A DNA stretch of 64,000 nt, taken from positions 48,424,690 to 48,488,689 of the forward strand of contig BTRK01000004.1 in assembly GCA_036245805.1 (NCBI GenBank), written 5' to 3'. The translations under genes were made by a program, and so were the position numbers. This DNA is from Pristionchus mayeri (lineage: Eukaryota; Nematoda; Chromadorea; Rhabditida; Neodiplogasteridae). The notes beneath the pieces are model-generated. The model had not been told where the DNA came from and did no database searches. It saw only the letters and a program-made list of their open reading frames with translations. Position 1 is the first letter of the stretch, and every line of letters starts with the position of its first letter. Below, one piece after another: positions 39,679-53,089 of this stretch.

Positions 39679-41088
39679 GAGAATCGGTACTAGCGAAAAT
39701 ATTTTGTGAGAATCGGTACTAGCGAAAATTTTCAACACCTTCTGAACTGAAGCAATGTTTTGGAGAAAACGAAGTTTTTCTCGTGCCATTCTCTTGCTGC
39801 TTAGCCCTATTTCATGAATTTCTGTGAATCCTATTAGAATGTCCATACCCACATCATATCTTGTTTTGAGGCGAATCGTTGTTAGCGAAATTTTGCTACG
39901 TTCGCTCAAAGTTCGTTTATTCTCCGTATTTTTTCCGTCATGATTTATGTTCATCTTACTTATGTTCCAGATGGCCGATCCTTCTCATCTTTTTTATGAT
40001 GGCTTCCCAATGCCAAACGAATGGATCACCGAAATTTCATATCCTTACGGTATGCTTGGATTTTTCTATAGTCGTCTGAAGGGCCGATAGTGACTGTAGC
40101 TTCTGTTCCAGACTCTATAGCTCATCTCGTAGGCATTTATTGCGTTCATTTATATTTTTCTCTAGCTCATCATTGTATATTAAATAGTTTATCGGCAATT
40201 GATAGCGTTGTTCTTTCAAATCTGGCATTGTGGTCAAGCTGAAACACTTTTTCGCATATTTTTGTCTCGTTTCGACAAAATTTATGAAGATTGTTGATGT
40301 ATTTCGAACTATCTATTTCTTGTTCCCCCGTGTCTGACCATCTTTCTCAACTTCTTCATCAGTATTCACAATAGAAACTTTTAAATCCCCATTTTCCACT
40401 CTATTTCATATTGTATGCGATTTCACATATAAACTCATTTTTGATCAGATTGCGGTTGCATGTGCTATACAAGGGTTTTAGGACACATACTCATACGGGC
40501 AGATTTAGACTATTGGAGTAGGAATTTCTATTTGAGTACTTCAGTCTGATTACGGTAAGTTTGCTTCCTTGTAGTTCAAAGTAAGAAAGATAAAACAATT
40601 ATCGAGATTAATCAGTCATGATACTACTCGACGCCAATTAGTTGCTATCACTATTTAAAGTTCACTAAACTTTTGTTTCGGAAATTAATAATTGACATAA
40701 AAAATAATAAGCGACCCATGGAACGCGTTGCCGACGGGCGCTGCGTGTGTCACTGACACCAAGTGGGCGGAGCTTAGAAGGACATGCTTGTTTGCGAAAA
40801 TTTTCCACTAAAGTGTGAATTCTATTTATCATATGGTTATTTGTCACTCATCACAACCTCATAACTGCAAAAATTAAAGCATTTAAAAAATTCTCCAGTT
40901 TCACGTGACGATCGCTATTTTGTTTCCCTACCTTATTTTCGAAAGCAAGTTTGTTTTTTGCGAAGTGTTTTCAAATAGTTGCTATTTTTCAGGTCTAGTT
41001 TATTAATGACATGCCGATTATTGTTTGAGCGCGAAAATTTGTATGTTTTCACCAACTAAAAATCGTATATTTGCAGAATTTGGTGAAG
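39679..41088. other. Spacer before the ICE1-like gene
   Basis: Starts with a 29-bp tandem duplication (gagaatcggtactagcgaaaa, twice, 39679-39736). One possible first exon, ATG 39971 (MADPSHLFYDGFPMPNEWI), follows a good acceptor (tatgttccag), but I could not connect it to further exons. A good acceptor, tatatttgcag, lies just before the next gene's ATG. Confidence 0.35.
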
Positions 41089-44000
41089 ATGAATGAATGT
41101 GCAGAGGGAGAAGAAGCTCCGACGTACGCAGTTCTTTCCCCAATGGCGCACCACAGCGATGAACATGAAGAGGACGGTGTTGACGAACATTCCGATGTCG
41201 GCCCGGAATCAAGTGTACGCATATAAACATTTGGACAATATTGGGATCGATAATTCAATTTTCGAAATTTTTTCAGCAAGCCTCTGATGGTTTCACAGAG
41301 GTTAATGCGATGTCGCCACCAAGAGAGACAATAGATGACGAGTGAGTGATGGAACGATGGTCTGAATTATTTTATCTCCTTTTTTATAGAATTCCTTGTT
41401 CAAACTGCACAAATTACCGAGATAACACGCTCAAAGCGTTCGAGGCAGCATCAAACCTTGCTAAGCTTCAGGCTCAGCACCAAGACTTAATCACGGTGAG
41501 TGCCGAAAAATATTTGTAATGCGCAATAATCTCCTTTTCAGAAGTATCAGAATTTGGTGAAAAACAACGCGTCGGCGTCAATGCATGTCGAGGAAGGCTA
41601 CAAAAAGCTCCGAGATACAGAAGTGCAAAGAGATTCCCTACAGGTGAACGTCCTTTTCTAATCTCTCCCTTTAAAAGGGATGAATTCAGTCATAATGTTT
41701 TTTTAAAAATTTTGATGTGTACTTTTCATACAGCTTTAGGTTTCTCGGATTAACACACTAATAAATATACTTATCGTTCGACAATGGAATTTTTAGGGAG
41801 ATTTGAGTCTGGCCGTATCTGAAGTCGAACGTCTTCAAGAGCAAAACAAACAATTTTTAGAGGCGGCGAGACTTACAGATGTGAGTCGTACAATTATATT
41901 TTCAGACTCAGGTAGTGATGAGTCCGACGTAATATTCCCCTGTATCGTATTCTACTTTCAGAAACATCGCCAAGCAGCAGACGATTGGAGAGGAAAGTAT
42001 GTCCAAAGTCAGGCTATTCTACTCGAGAAGTCGCAGAAGTACGGAGATTTAGAAGAGAAATACAGAAAAGCCGTGGACATGGTGAAGGTGAAGGCAGATT
42101 AATGAATTTTAAAATATTGGTTATTTCTCAGGCTTCTGTGGCCTCTTCAAATGAGAACGCGAAAAAGGCAATTAGCCTTCAAGAAAAACTAAGCGTGAAG
42201 AATAATGAGAACAAGGCGTTGAAGAAGCATTGGAATGTTGTTTCCAAACTCGTGGCGGATATATGTGAGCTCTCGAATTACTTTCTTATTTTGTGATTAA
42301 AATTTTCCTTCGTCTCAGCTCGCCAGTGTGCCGATGATCTACCTATTGCTCTGAGTCAAAGATTGAATAAACTTCCCATCGATGATCTACTCCAGGTAAC
42401 TTTTGTCTAAGTTTAAGGTCTTGCTTGGCATGTTTGTATAAATCGTAAATTACAAGTATGTATTGCAGATAGCGAAGCCCCACGTGGGAGGTGTTGATGA
42501 CAGTGATGACGGTATGTTTTGAGTTTTTCAAATTTAGATTTAAACTTTTTTTATATATACATGCTTGATATACATTTTTCACATTTTTAGAAGACGCTGA
42601 AGCTGTCCAACGACTCATGGACGACTCATTGAATTTGGGAAATTCACTTGCGGTGAACAGCCCCCCAAAATCAAGAGGTGCTGCGAAAGGTCGAGGAAGT
42701 GCGTACATTTTTGTGCTAAAAATATGCATGCATTATAAATTTATTGTTTCGAGATCGCGGAGGCCGTGGGCATACTCATTCACTGGGCTTCACGAGAGGC
42801 GGAGGAGAAAAGGATGTTGTCGATGAGAGTATGCATGGTCAGTTCCATGGTGATCTAATCAAGTTTTTCAACTGATTTTTAAAAAATTTTTGTGGCCCTT
42901 GATACTTATAGTTAGCGTATCTACCCAATTTAGTGAATATGCTGGCTCGCAAGCTGCGCAGGGATGACATTGAGTCGATGCCTACAGTTCCATCCGATGT
43001 GAGTTATTTACTAGTTTATGCAACAATATAAAATTGCTTGTAGTCTGTTGCGAAGTCAGTGATGGGCAAAAAGACGGAGACTGTAAGAGAGCAACAGGAG
43101 AGATTGAAAGCAGGTTTCAAGAATTCCATTGCCGAATTGAAGAAAGTTCAAAATTCTAAGGATGGAGATGCGAAGGTTTGCTCATAATTTTGTTCGTTTT
43201 AAAATTAAAAATTTCTTCAGGAAATCGGGAATGCGTCGACAAGCAATTCATCTGTTGGTCCGTCTACTCTCGAGGAAGATATGGTAATGAGTGACGACGA
43301 TGGCAACGACGAAGCGATCGATGAAAACAACGACGATGTTAACATTGGGTTCGACCAGCCATCGGCGGCTCCGATAGGTAACTAACTATTCATCTGCTTA
43401 AATTAGCCGAACATAACAACATATAGAATACGATATTGACATGCCCGAAATCTTTGACGATGCTGCACCAGTTGGAGGCGAGATAGAAGATAGTTCGACA
43501 AGTACCAGGTGAATTTGAATTTCGCTGGTATCACGTCTGTTTTTTTTCAAACATCATTATTCTACTTTCATAGTCAACTCAGCCAATCCGTATCTCATCC
43601 GTCAAATGAAGCCGCATCAATAGACCCGGTCACTGCTTCCACCGAGTTGAATGGAGAAGAGAACACTTTATCGGTAAGAGTTATACGGTCCGACAATGTG
43701 GTGACTGAATATTACTTTGACTTTCTTCAGACGATGGCACCTTCTACTGTGAAAACTGCTGGAGTAATTGGAGGTATTTACTTACAGCTTCATGATACAT
43801 ATATGCCTATATATTTTTATAGAAGCAACGATTTTAGTGCCGTCACCGGCGAAACTCTCGTCTCCTTCCAAGATGATTCAGCATCCGAAGGTCGCCCAGT
43901 TATCGCAAGGAAAAGGAGACTCGGAGTATGTAGACTATTCCTATTGCGCATCGATAATGGGTTATTCGAAATATATCCTGCATACGTAATATCCTCACTT

Positions 44001-47000
44001 ACAGTTCACCTCGTGAATTCAACTCATCGAAACGAGATGTTATTCAAGAGCTAGGAATGAACCTCTCAGATTCGGATGAAAATGATGATGAAGGAGAAGA
44101 AGATAATAGTAATGAGGAGAAGGAATCGGCGCTTTCTACAATCAGTAAGCTCATTTATTTTTAATTCTAAGAGACAATCGAATGTTTTAGAAAATCCTCT
44201 CGCTTCGCCTTTAAAGTCTCCACAGAAGTCTCCTACAACAGAGATATCGAAGCATTCGGTCGAAAAGAACATTACTTGCTTTTCCACACATTCAGCGAGC
44301 AATGGTGAATGAATTTATATTTCTACTCTATCGTTTGTATTCCATTTTTCTTTAATTTATTTAAGTACACCATATAATCCATAATTATTAAAATACATTT
44401 TAAGCTCTGCCGGGCTTGTCCACTCGAATCAACAGGGCAGTGCCTGTTGACACGACATTTATGCGCTTGTCAACAACTCCTTCGAAGACGATGGCACCGA
44501 CAGTTGTTCCTTCTGCGTCCCATGCGTCCACATCAACTACACCAGCGAATTCGACTGGACTGATGGACGAGATTCTGTCGGGAGCCCATCAAAAGGGTGC
44601 AGAGAAGAGACCGCTTGTGTCAAAGAAGTTAGATCTTGAATATTGAACATGATTTTTACCATTTTGGTATGATTTGGTGTAATAAATCTTCCTAGGGATA
44701 TGCCTTCTCGAGTGGGAATACCATCGGAGGTGAAGATGCCTATAGTGGAGAAAGAAGATGAAGGCAAGACACTTGTAATGGAGCAGTTGGGCGAGTGTAG
44801 TTCGATGGAAGAAGAGGGAAGAACGAAAAGGTATCTTGTGTTTTATATATTGGAAGTTCTGATGTATTCTCATTATTGGTGATACTATGGAAAATTCGAC
44901 TGATTTGTCCTGAATGTATTTCGCCTACTAGAAAATATAATTAATATGCTTAAAATGGAAAACATCTTTAAAAATGTATATTTAAATAGGTTGTTGGCAT
45001 CAACGAAGAAGACAATGGAAGAGGGAGACAACGGACAAGATTTCAATTCAATTCCAAATTCTCGATCCAAGAGCCCTGTCGAAGATGAGGTTTGTTATTT
45101 AATCAGGTGGAATAAATGTGTTTTAATTTTAGATGCAAGATATCGATGCCGAGCATGATTTGTCCATAACTGCTGTGCCCAAGGCATCCTTGAAATGTGT
45201 CCCAAGGACCCCGGCGGAACCAGTGCCCAAGACTCCATCGAAAATTGCTCCCAAAACAACAGCGAAGACTGTTCACAAGTCACCAGGGAAAACTGTTTCT
45301 AAGACACCTGAGAAGACTTCTCTCAATGTCTCGAAAACTCCATCGAAGAAACGTGTCGAACCAGTACAACAAGAACTGTAAGTTAATTACACAACCATGA
45401 TTTTGATCTGTTTACTGTTATCATCAATGCAGTTGGGCATATTCTTTTAGAGGATTGTCAGAAGATAGTTCTGATGAGGAGGAGAAAGAAATGAAGAAAG
45501 AATTGAATGATGAAGTTTATGCGCCGCGAGTCACAAGATCTGCGAGCCGTGCTTCATCTACTGCTTCATTATCCTCTAATAGACCATCACGATCAATTGT
45601 CTCCACTGCTATAGCCAGCAGGTTTGTATGACACAAGAAATCCAGAGTACCGTTTATTCATCGCCAGCGCAAATGTTTATTTATTCAGGAGATCATCAAC
45701 TCTGCCGAATGTGGAAGCTGTTCTTCGAATGGATCCACCAGGAACGCGAAAGATAGGAGCAGTTAGTAATTGTGCCTATCGTATTCTCACTCTGAACGAA
45801 AATTAAGGCAAAAGATGCAGCTGCAAGAATGCGCGAAGAGGCGATTATGGATTCTGCGACTTCTGCGAAGCGGCCGATTGAGAGAAGGAAGAAAGTGTCC
45901 GCGCCATCTAGCCTAGATGACGCTACTCCTTTCTCCAGAAACAGCAAGAGGACGGCTGTGGCGGCACCGGTCAGCGCATTTTCTCCATGATTCGTGGTCT
46001 TTACCATGTTATCTGCAGCGTAAGTCAGCAGCTGCAACCACGGTTACTCAGCCGGCACTTATCGATGAAGATGTGGAGGAGGCAGCCATTGCTGCAACGA
46101 AAGATGTCGATTCTTCTGAGGATCCAAATCATGAGATGGATGCGGATGGCGATGCACGTGATGTGGTGCATCTTTTTTCTCCAGATTGTGAAAACTTGCC
46201 CCTGTTCGGCGCTGACTGGAATAAGCTTATCCTTGCAGAGTGCTGAGGTAGCGAGTCTTCTGAAGAAGAGAGTTGCGAGAATGGGATCGAATAGCGATGG
46301 CGAAATATCCTTTGCTGCACCTATCAGTTCTACTGGAACCAAAATTGATGATGCTAGCACGACATCGTTGCCGGAAGAGCAATCAGAGAAGGCCAATGAT
46401 GATGATGATGATAGTGGAGAAATGATGATCGATGAGAGTGCAGAGGAGACACCACCGAATGATACCATGCTGGAATCTATCGAGGCAAAAGAAGCAGACT
46501 CATCGCTGAAAGTTCGTCGATCCTCGAATTGTTTCGACATTTTATTTATATGATTTTTCTTTGCAAATATTTTTTTCTATAGAATATTTATCATTGGCAC
46601 CACTATCTTCGGATCACCAAAATTGAGATATAATAATTAAATTCAGATCCTTCCCACCCTGTATGCTACGGAAACCTTGCTGGAAACGGACAAGCATGAA
46701 GAGGAACGTTGTTCGGAGGAATCAACCAGAAAGGAAGTGATGAACGAGGGAGAGATAGGTGCGATCGCTGCAGATGAAACACTTGTTAATCCTCCTGAAG
46801 GTATCGATGAGCACGCTCGAGAGGTGAGGAAAACAATGCATATTTGGTTATTACCATAGCCAACAATTGAGGCGGATGAGATGGAGCCGGGCTCGTGCAT
46901 TGTTGAAGGCGAAGAAGAATCGAAGGATGAGATGCCACCGGAGAAAGGTGAGGCAAAGGGTGCAAAGGGGTTCACATTGAGTGCACTTTAGTTGCTGGAG

Positions 47001-50000
47001 AAGCATTTGATTCGCCGACTATGGACAATGACAACGAATTTGGCGATCTTGTTATCGATAGTTGCCCGAATTCGCCTGCAGCGACGACTCGTGCTATTTC
47101 TCCAATGTTTCCTTCGGAAGCAGATCAAGAGTTACATACGGTATCGACGTTGCCTTACTTATCCTGACTTTTTAAACTATTTTAATTGATCTTTTTAGGT
47201 CTCTAATGAGTGTTCTGTCGCTCCCGGAAGAGTACGCCCGCAACGGCCGAAGATTGCGCCAGTTAAACGAGCCCCGGTGGTCTCCTCTCGAACAGATGCC
47301 ATTCCTTCGGCTGCATCAAAGATTACTGCTGCATCGTCTGCTGCATCACTCGAGGAGAAGCGAAAAGCTATCGTAGCTGGAATTAGCTCGGTAATTTTAG
47401 TGTTCTTTGGCCCTGTTGTTGGGTTTAGGCGTGGGTTTTTGAATTGGAGAAATTACATTTTCGTTCTTATAGGTTTCCTCGATTGGTCGAGGAGGGGCAA
47501 GAACTCGAGGAAGAGGAGGAGGGAGACAGGTTGCTAGCGCGAATGCTGTGCGAATAAGTGCTGCCACATCTGGGTGAGTGGACAATGTCTTATAAATCAA
47601 TTATTATTTTATTATTTCAGTGCTTCTCGTACGAGTGCAATGGAATCTCAAATGGCCAAAATGTCGAAAAATTTGCGTAGTGGAAAGCCAGTTTTGGTTA
47701 GTTTAGAACATGAAAATAATAACTAATATAAATTTCAGAGCGGTACGGTTAGACAGCGCCAGCCCGCTGCGAGTAAGGCGACTGATCCCCCCCACTCACT
47801 CAAGCAGCCGGTCCGCGGTACTGCACGAATGGCTGGATTGGCTTCTGCCCGTAATGTGGAACCTTCCAAGGCGAAACCGATCAGCGATCCACGTCCTCAG
47901 AAGCGAAAGGCCAGTGGGAGTGGTTGTTGGGGGGATAACAATATTATAATTTCAGTCGTCGGCGATGCATGCAGTTGAAGCGATGGCTATACGAGCACCT
48001 GAACCAAGAGCGAAAGGGAAGCCTGCGAATGTCCCCTCAACTTCTTCCGGTACATATCTCATTGTTCCGTTTGATTAATCTGGAATATTGGTAGTTGCTG
48101 AGCCATCCTCGTTGGAATCTCGTCTGATCGCCACCGTGTTAGAAGTATGTAAGGAGGAGCAGACGGTGGAGAGGGCGATGCAGCACATCCCCACGATTAC
48201 CACGGCGATGACGGTTAAGACTATCGTGAAGTGTATTTGCAAAGTAAGTGACCGAGAATGGAAGGACTTGATGAGGAGGATGCATTTGGATATTGCAAAA
48301 AAGAAATACGATGTTACAGGCACTAATGGAACTGCCGCAATCTAACACGTGGAATGTAGTACGGGCGAATATATCAAAGAATGTGGAGCACTTGGATAGG
48401 AATCGGGTAAGTGCGTAATATAGAAACTATGTTTACTCTTTGTTGAATTGAAGTGATAAAAAGTAAAACAGTATTGCAATATTTTTCATAATTCAATAAT
48501 ACTAGTGGGATGCCGTGAAAGGCATGTAACTGGTTCTAGATCGGATGAGAATCAAAACAGTGGAATGATTTGTGTACACTTTACAAATCAACGGTTATCT
48601 TCAAACCTATTATCATGGTACTTTCAGTTCGTGCCCAAAGCAGAAAGACATCTGTTCGCGCTACTCATGGAGATGCAAGAAAAAGATAATCTGAAACTTT
48701 CCGGCTTGTTCGATTGTTTTTACGAGTGCGTTTGTTTCAGAGATGTTATTCTTCGAGCATCCGTGCGGAAACGAGAGTAAAAAATTAATTGCTAAGTCTT
48801 GGCTTTTTTAAAGGCTCGTCTCATTCGTCTTCTATAACAAATGTGTTTCTGATTATTTGCATTGCAGTGAGTACTGCCGCCATGTACTCAGTGCGATGAG
48901 TACGAGTAACACGACTGCCGATGTGACGAGGAATGTTAGATGTCTCTTCTTCGCCCTCGTTGCAAGTGACGTGAGTCAACAGTTAATTTCCCTCCTAAAC
49001 CTTCGCTTCAGAGAACAACAGGCGAGAAAGTAGACAACGCGAGGAAGCTCTTCTACCAAATTCTCGCGAAAAAGTCGTCACCTGCAGTCTGCCAGAGTTT
49101 GGTGGGTGCTATTTAACGCCCACTAAGGCGTGTTTTATGACTCAATGATGAATCGATTCCCTAAAATTCTGGGCTACTTAATTCAATATTCTTGAGACCA
49201 TGCCATATTTTTCGTGCGCTTAAAAATATCACATTATTCCGTCGTTTTTTTTACTTCAGTATCCACTAAGATCATTACTCCCGGAGGTCGGGTGTCGCAG
49301 TGCTCTAGATAACGCCCTGGGAAATGCGCTGTGTTTTGTTGGCCAGATTATAGTATCCGATATTTGTTCTTGTTTCTGAAAATTAACAATTTTGGTCAAA
49401 ACGGGTCTCGATTTCACGCTCAGAAGACGTGTAATATCGGTTGCTCGATGTGATTGTGAAAATGGAGTGAGCCAAATTTTTCATTTTAGGTGTACTTGCT
49501 CAGTCACGCGCAAACAGCGTCACTTGCCTCGGAGATTCTCAAAACTGAATTGGATGATGATGATTTCGGAGGACGCTTTATTTCGATGCATATGAATGCA
49601 AAGGTGAGTATCGGAAAGATTGGAAAAAAATATGGGGATTCGGTTTGAGGATGCGAACGTGCTCATTTGGGCGGTTGATCGTTTCGCAGACCCCTCGTGC
49701 AAGACGCTAGAGACTGCAGCATTCAGAAAACCCGCTACACTCGATATGGTTCGTATTTAATTCCCTGCATATAATTGTGATTCATTCGGCGAATGAGGCA
49801 ATCAGTTCAATTGTAGGTGAACGGCTGGTGGAAGTCAGACGTGGAGTATTTGGAGAAAGCGAAAGGCTGTCAAGGATCCGTCTGCATGGGAGAAAATGGC
49901 TTACTTGAGGTTAGCTGTAGTTGTTTTCGTAAAACCCTTTAAAATTATGTAAAATTACTTTCGAAATACGGAATACGACTGTGTCATGAATAAACTGACG

Positions 50001-53000
50001 GTTTCTATCTGCTCACACTAATTTCAAGTAGGGTTGGATTAGAAGGTCTTTATGTTACTAATTGTGTCTTAAAATTCCTATTTCATAAATAAGAAATGAT
50101 TTTTCAGTTCGACTCGTTAAACAAGGCTCTTATAGCGCGTATGTCGGCACTACTTTCTCCCGAATTCAGAATTGATGGATTGGACAGAGTGAATCTGCTG
50201 TCTCAAGTGAGATGCTCTAGTGGTTATATTATTATGGTCATAATAAATGTCAAAAAATGTATTTTGTTCTTACAAAAGTTGTTGTTTTGCTTCAAAATTT
50301 GAAATGTTGCACAATATTCGACAATTCAGCTCGACTCTCCCGCGATCAACGAGATGGATAAATTAATCCCAATGGAAGCAACTGAAACAATGCGTGGTAT
50401 TGATTTTTTTCTAGCATTAGTGAAAACATTTTTGCGGCTCAAATTTTACAGATATTATTTAGCCCATCATAATTTCTAATGAAGGGATCTTTCAGACAGT
50501 GCATTATTCGGGGATACTTCGTTGACGGCGTCTATCTCACGAGTACTTGCAGCTAGTGATGCCAGGATCATCTGTCTCAAGATTCATACAGCAATTGCTG
50601 CTCTCAATTCTTTATACGCTGATAGTAAGCTTACTTTATGTGTTAACTTTTTCACCGCTCACGTCGCTCATAGGAATGTACGGCGCGGATCAGCGAGAAG
50701 CTCTCCGACTTCATTTGTCCTGTTCGATTGAGAAGGTAAAAAAGTTGTATTATATCAATCAATCAATTTCAATGTGATCATAAGATCACGTGGGCTCAGA
50801 CTAGTACAAAAAGTCGGGACAGCTTGGACCGTTCAAAAGTTTTTGCGGGAAAAACCATATAATTTCTGCAAAGTTACTAGCACACCATTTACTGGAGTAG
50901 TTCGCGATAAGTGCTGTGACTGCGTAGGTGGTTAGCACGGAGTTGAGTCGATACTCAAGGAAGAGATTTATCACATTGTGAGCTGTGACTTTTGCACACT
51001 ATGAATCTCTCGCAACGATTTCATTAATTATAAGGTGCTGATACGGTGACCAAATTTTCCACCCGAGGCCCGCTCTAGTTATACTTTTCTTGTTCAGTGG
51101 AATTTATTCTGAGCCCACGTGAAGATGTTGTTGCATGTTAAAAATGCGGCATGCTTCTCTTTTATTCATAAATCTGATTGTGGGAAAAAATGTTAATTGG
51201 TTTCATTTTAGGTGCACTCCATTCTCTCTAGACTTACTTGTGATACAACAGTCAAGCAGTCGCCACTTTCAGAAGAGGTATTATACTAATTTCAAACAAC
51301 GGGGATTAACTCGATATTTTTTGGTTGCTTAACATACCGTTCACGAGAAAACGTAACAACTGGGAGGGGTGCTCGGATGTTAAAATATAGAATATTCCGG
51401 TAATTTTTCTCTGAAGTAAGGGTCCAAAGTTAGGAACACAGGCACCAATAACTAAGGTTCTAGGTCGGTTTTGAAAAAGATACAGTAACCCACCAATTTT
51501 GGGGTCGAAAATTTTAGTATCATAGAATTTCACAAGTAATAGATTTTCTGGTGTGTGTCTTTTCACTCATAGAAAACGAATTTCCACATTAGAGCTCTCG
51601 AGATGTCGATCTAAAAAAGTTATGACTACAAAAACGATTTTGTCGGCCGAAATCGGCTGAAATCTGATCATAACTAATTTGGATGCCCCCGGTGGGCGTG
51701 TTTGCATTACATTTTCAGAATCTACGTGCAAAAATGTATATAATACGATTTTTTCAGATTTTTAAAAATAGGGTTTTAAAAATATTTTTAAAAATTTTAA
51801 TTTTTATAAAAATAAAAAATAAAAATAGGGGTTTTAAAAATATTTCAGATCTTTTTGGGAAATCGCATCCAAAGATAGGACACGCGATGTAGACCAAAAC
51901 TGTAGATCAGATCATAATAGGTATAGAGGCCTGGCTCATGGCTAGAAATATAGAGGATAAAGAGCTAAACATTTTATCTGTTGAAAGTGAGTTTCTATAT
52001 TTTCGTTGAAGCACGCTACAGAGCCTAGATTTTGGCAAAATCGGGCTAGAATCCCCTGTGAGCGCGCGCTCTATCCGTCTGGCGCTCTCGCCGTCTGACC
52101 TCTGCCCCTCCCCCTCTATTTAGCGCTCTCTCGCGCGCATCCATCAATGAGTTTGCCAAGTTCCAGGCTCTGTTTCAACGAAATGATATAAACTCACTTT
52201 CAACAGATGAAATACTTAGCTTGATCTCCTCTGCATTTCTAGCCTTGAGTTGGTTCGCTATGCCTATTGTGACCTGAACTACAGTATTCGTCCAAATAGC
52301 GAGCCCTATCTTTGAATGCGATGTCCCATAAAGGCCCTATTTTTCAAAATCTGAAAAAATCATATTATATACATTTTTGCATGTAGATTCTGAAAATGTA
52401 ATGCAAACACGCCCACCGGGGGCATCCAAATTAGTTATGATCAGATTTCAGCCGATTTCGGCCGACAAAATCGTTTTTTGGTCCTAACTTTTTTAGATCG
52501 ACATCTCGTGAGCTCTAATGTGGAAATTCGTTTTCTACGAGTGAAAAGACACCACAAAATCTATTATTTGTGAAATTCTATGATACTAAAATTTTCGACC
52601 CCAAAATTGGTGGGTTACTGTATCTTTTTCAAAACCGACCTAGAACCTTAGTTATTGGTGCCCGTTTTCCTAACTTTGGACCCTTACTTCAGAAAAAAAT
52701 TACCGAAATATTCTATTTTTTACCATCCGAGACCTCTTCCGTTCTCTCATGAACGGTCTGTTAATGCAAGCTTAACTGTAACCGCGCTAGTATCATTTGC
52801 GTGGCAGATTGATTTTATACTAAATGTGGAGGAATTATTTGCTGAATATTTTCCATATACCAGCATGAAAAAATTCTAATCTTCTGCATTTTAGGATAAT
52901 CACCTATCTCTCGGAATCACTGCTATGAAGAATTGGATGAAGTTGATACAACATTTAACGAAGAAAGACTTGATGAGCATTCCCTCTAGCAGCAGTTCAG

Positions 53001-53089
53001 AGTCAAGTCCCGTCAAGAAGAGAGCTAGGAGGGAGGAATACTCCATCGATCCATCGAATAATCCCCGACGACTTCTTAGAGTGCCTTAG
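41089..53089 (+). CDS. Giant 51-exon protein, probable Little Elongation Complex subunit 1 (ICE1)-like
   Basis: Fifty-one exons join in phase from ATG 41089 to TAG 53089 (6051 nt, 2016 residues). Layout: acidic start; a Cys pair (IPCSNC, about residue 66) leading into a coiled coil to about residue 260 (exons 41390-42264); an RGG-like patch (GGRGHTHSLGFTRGGG); about 1200 disordered residues with acidic clusters (DSDENDDEGEEDNSNEE), Lys-Ser/Thr-Pro repeats (KTPSKIAPK, KTVSKTPEK; exon 45133-45377) and an Arg/Gly patch (GRGGARTRGRGGG, 47473-47573). From about residue 1517 a helical C-terminal region follows (LIATVLEVCKEEQ, ARKLFYQILAKKSS, YLLSHAQTASLASEIL). The same plan - Cys motif, N-terminal coiled coil, long low-complexity middle, helical C-terminus - is that of ICE1, the scaffold for RNA polymerase II snRNA transcription. 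The exon model is well supported; the ICE1 name is inference. Weak point: donor at 46162. Confidence 0.72.
51329..52764. repeat. 1.4-kb TTAA-flanked foldback element in the last intron of the ICE1-like gene
   Basis: Element 51333-52760 is flanked by TTAA on both sides. The ends are CATACCGTTCACGAGA and, inverted, CAGACCGTTCATGAGA. Arms of about 650 bp (51333 to about 51990, and about 52120 to 52760) are inverted copies with moderate divergence. The short centre is rich in GCGCTCTC motifs. No transposase ORF is visible. It lies between exon 51212-51277 and the terminal exon 52895-53089. Confidence 0.8.

Noticed and set aside
39971..40082. Candidate first exon MADPSHLFYDGF
   Set aside because: Good acceptor before the ATG, but no following exon could be linked, so it is not called as a gene.
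48736..48750. 15-nt GT...AG stretch inside exon 48628-48776
   Set aside because: Far too short for a nematode intron and the frame reads through it cleanly.
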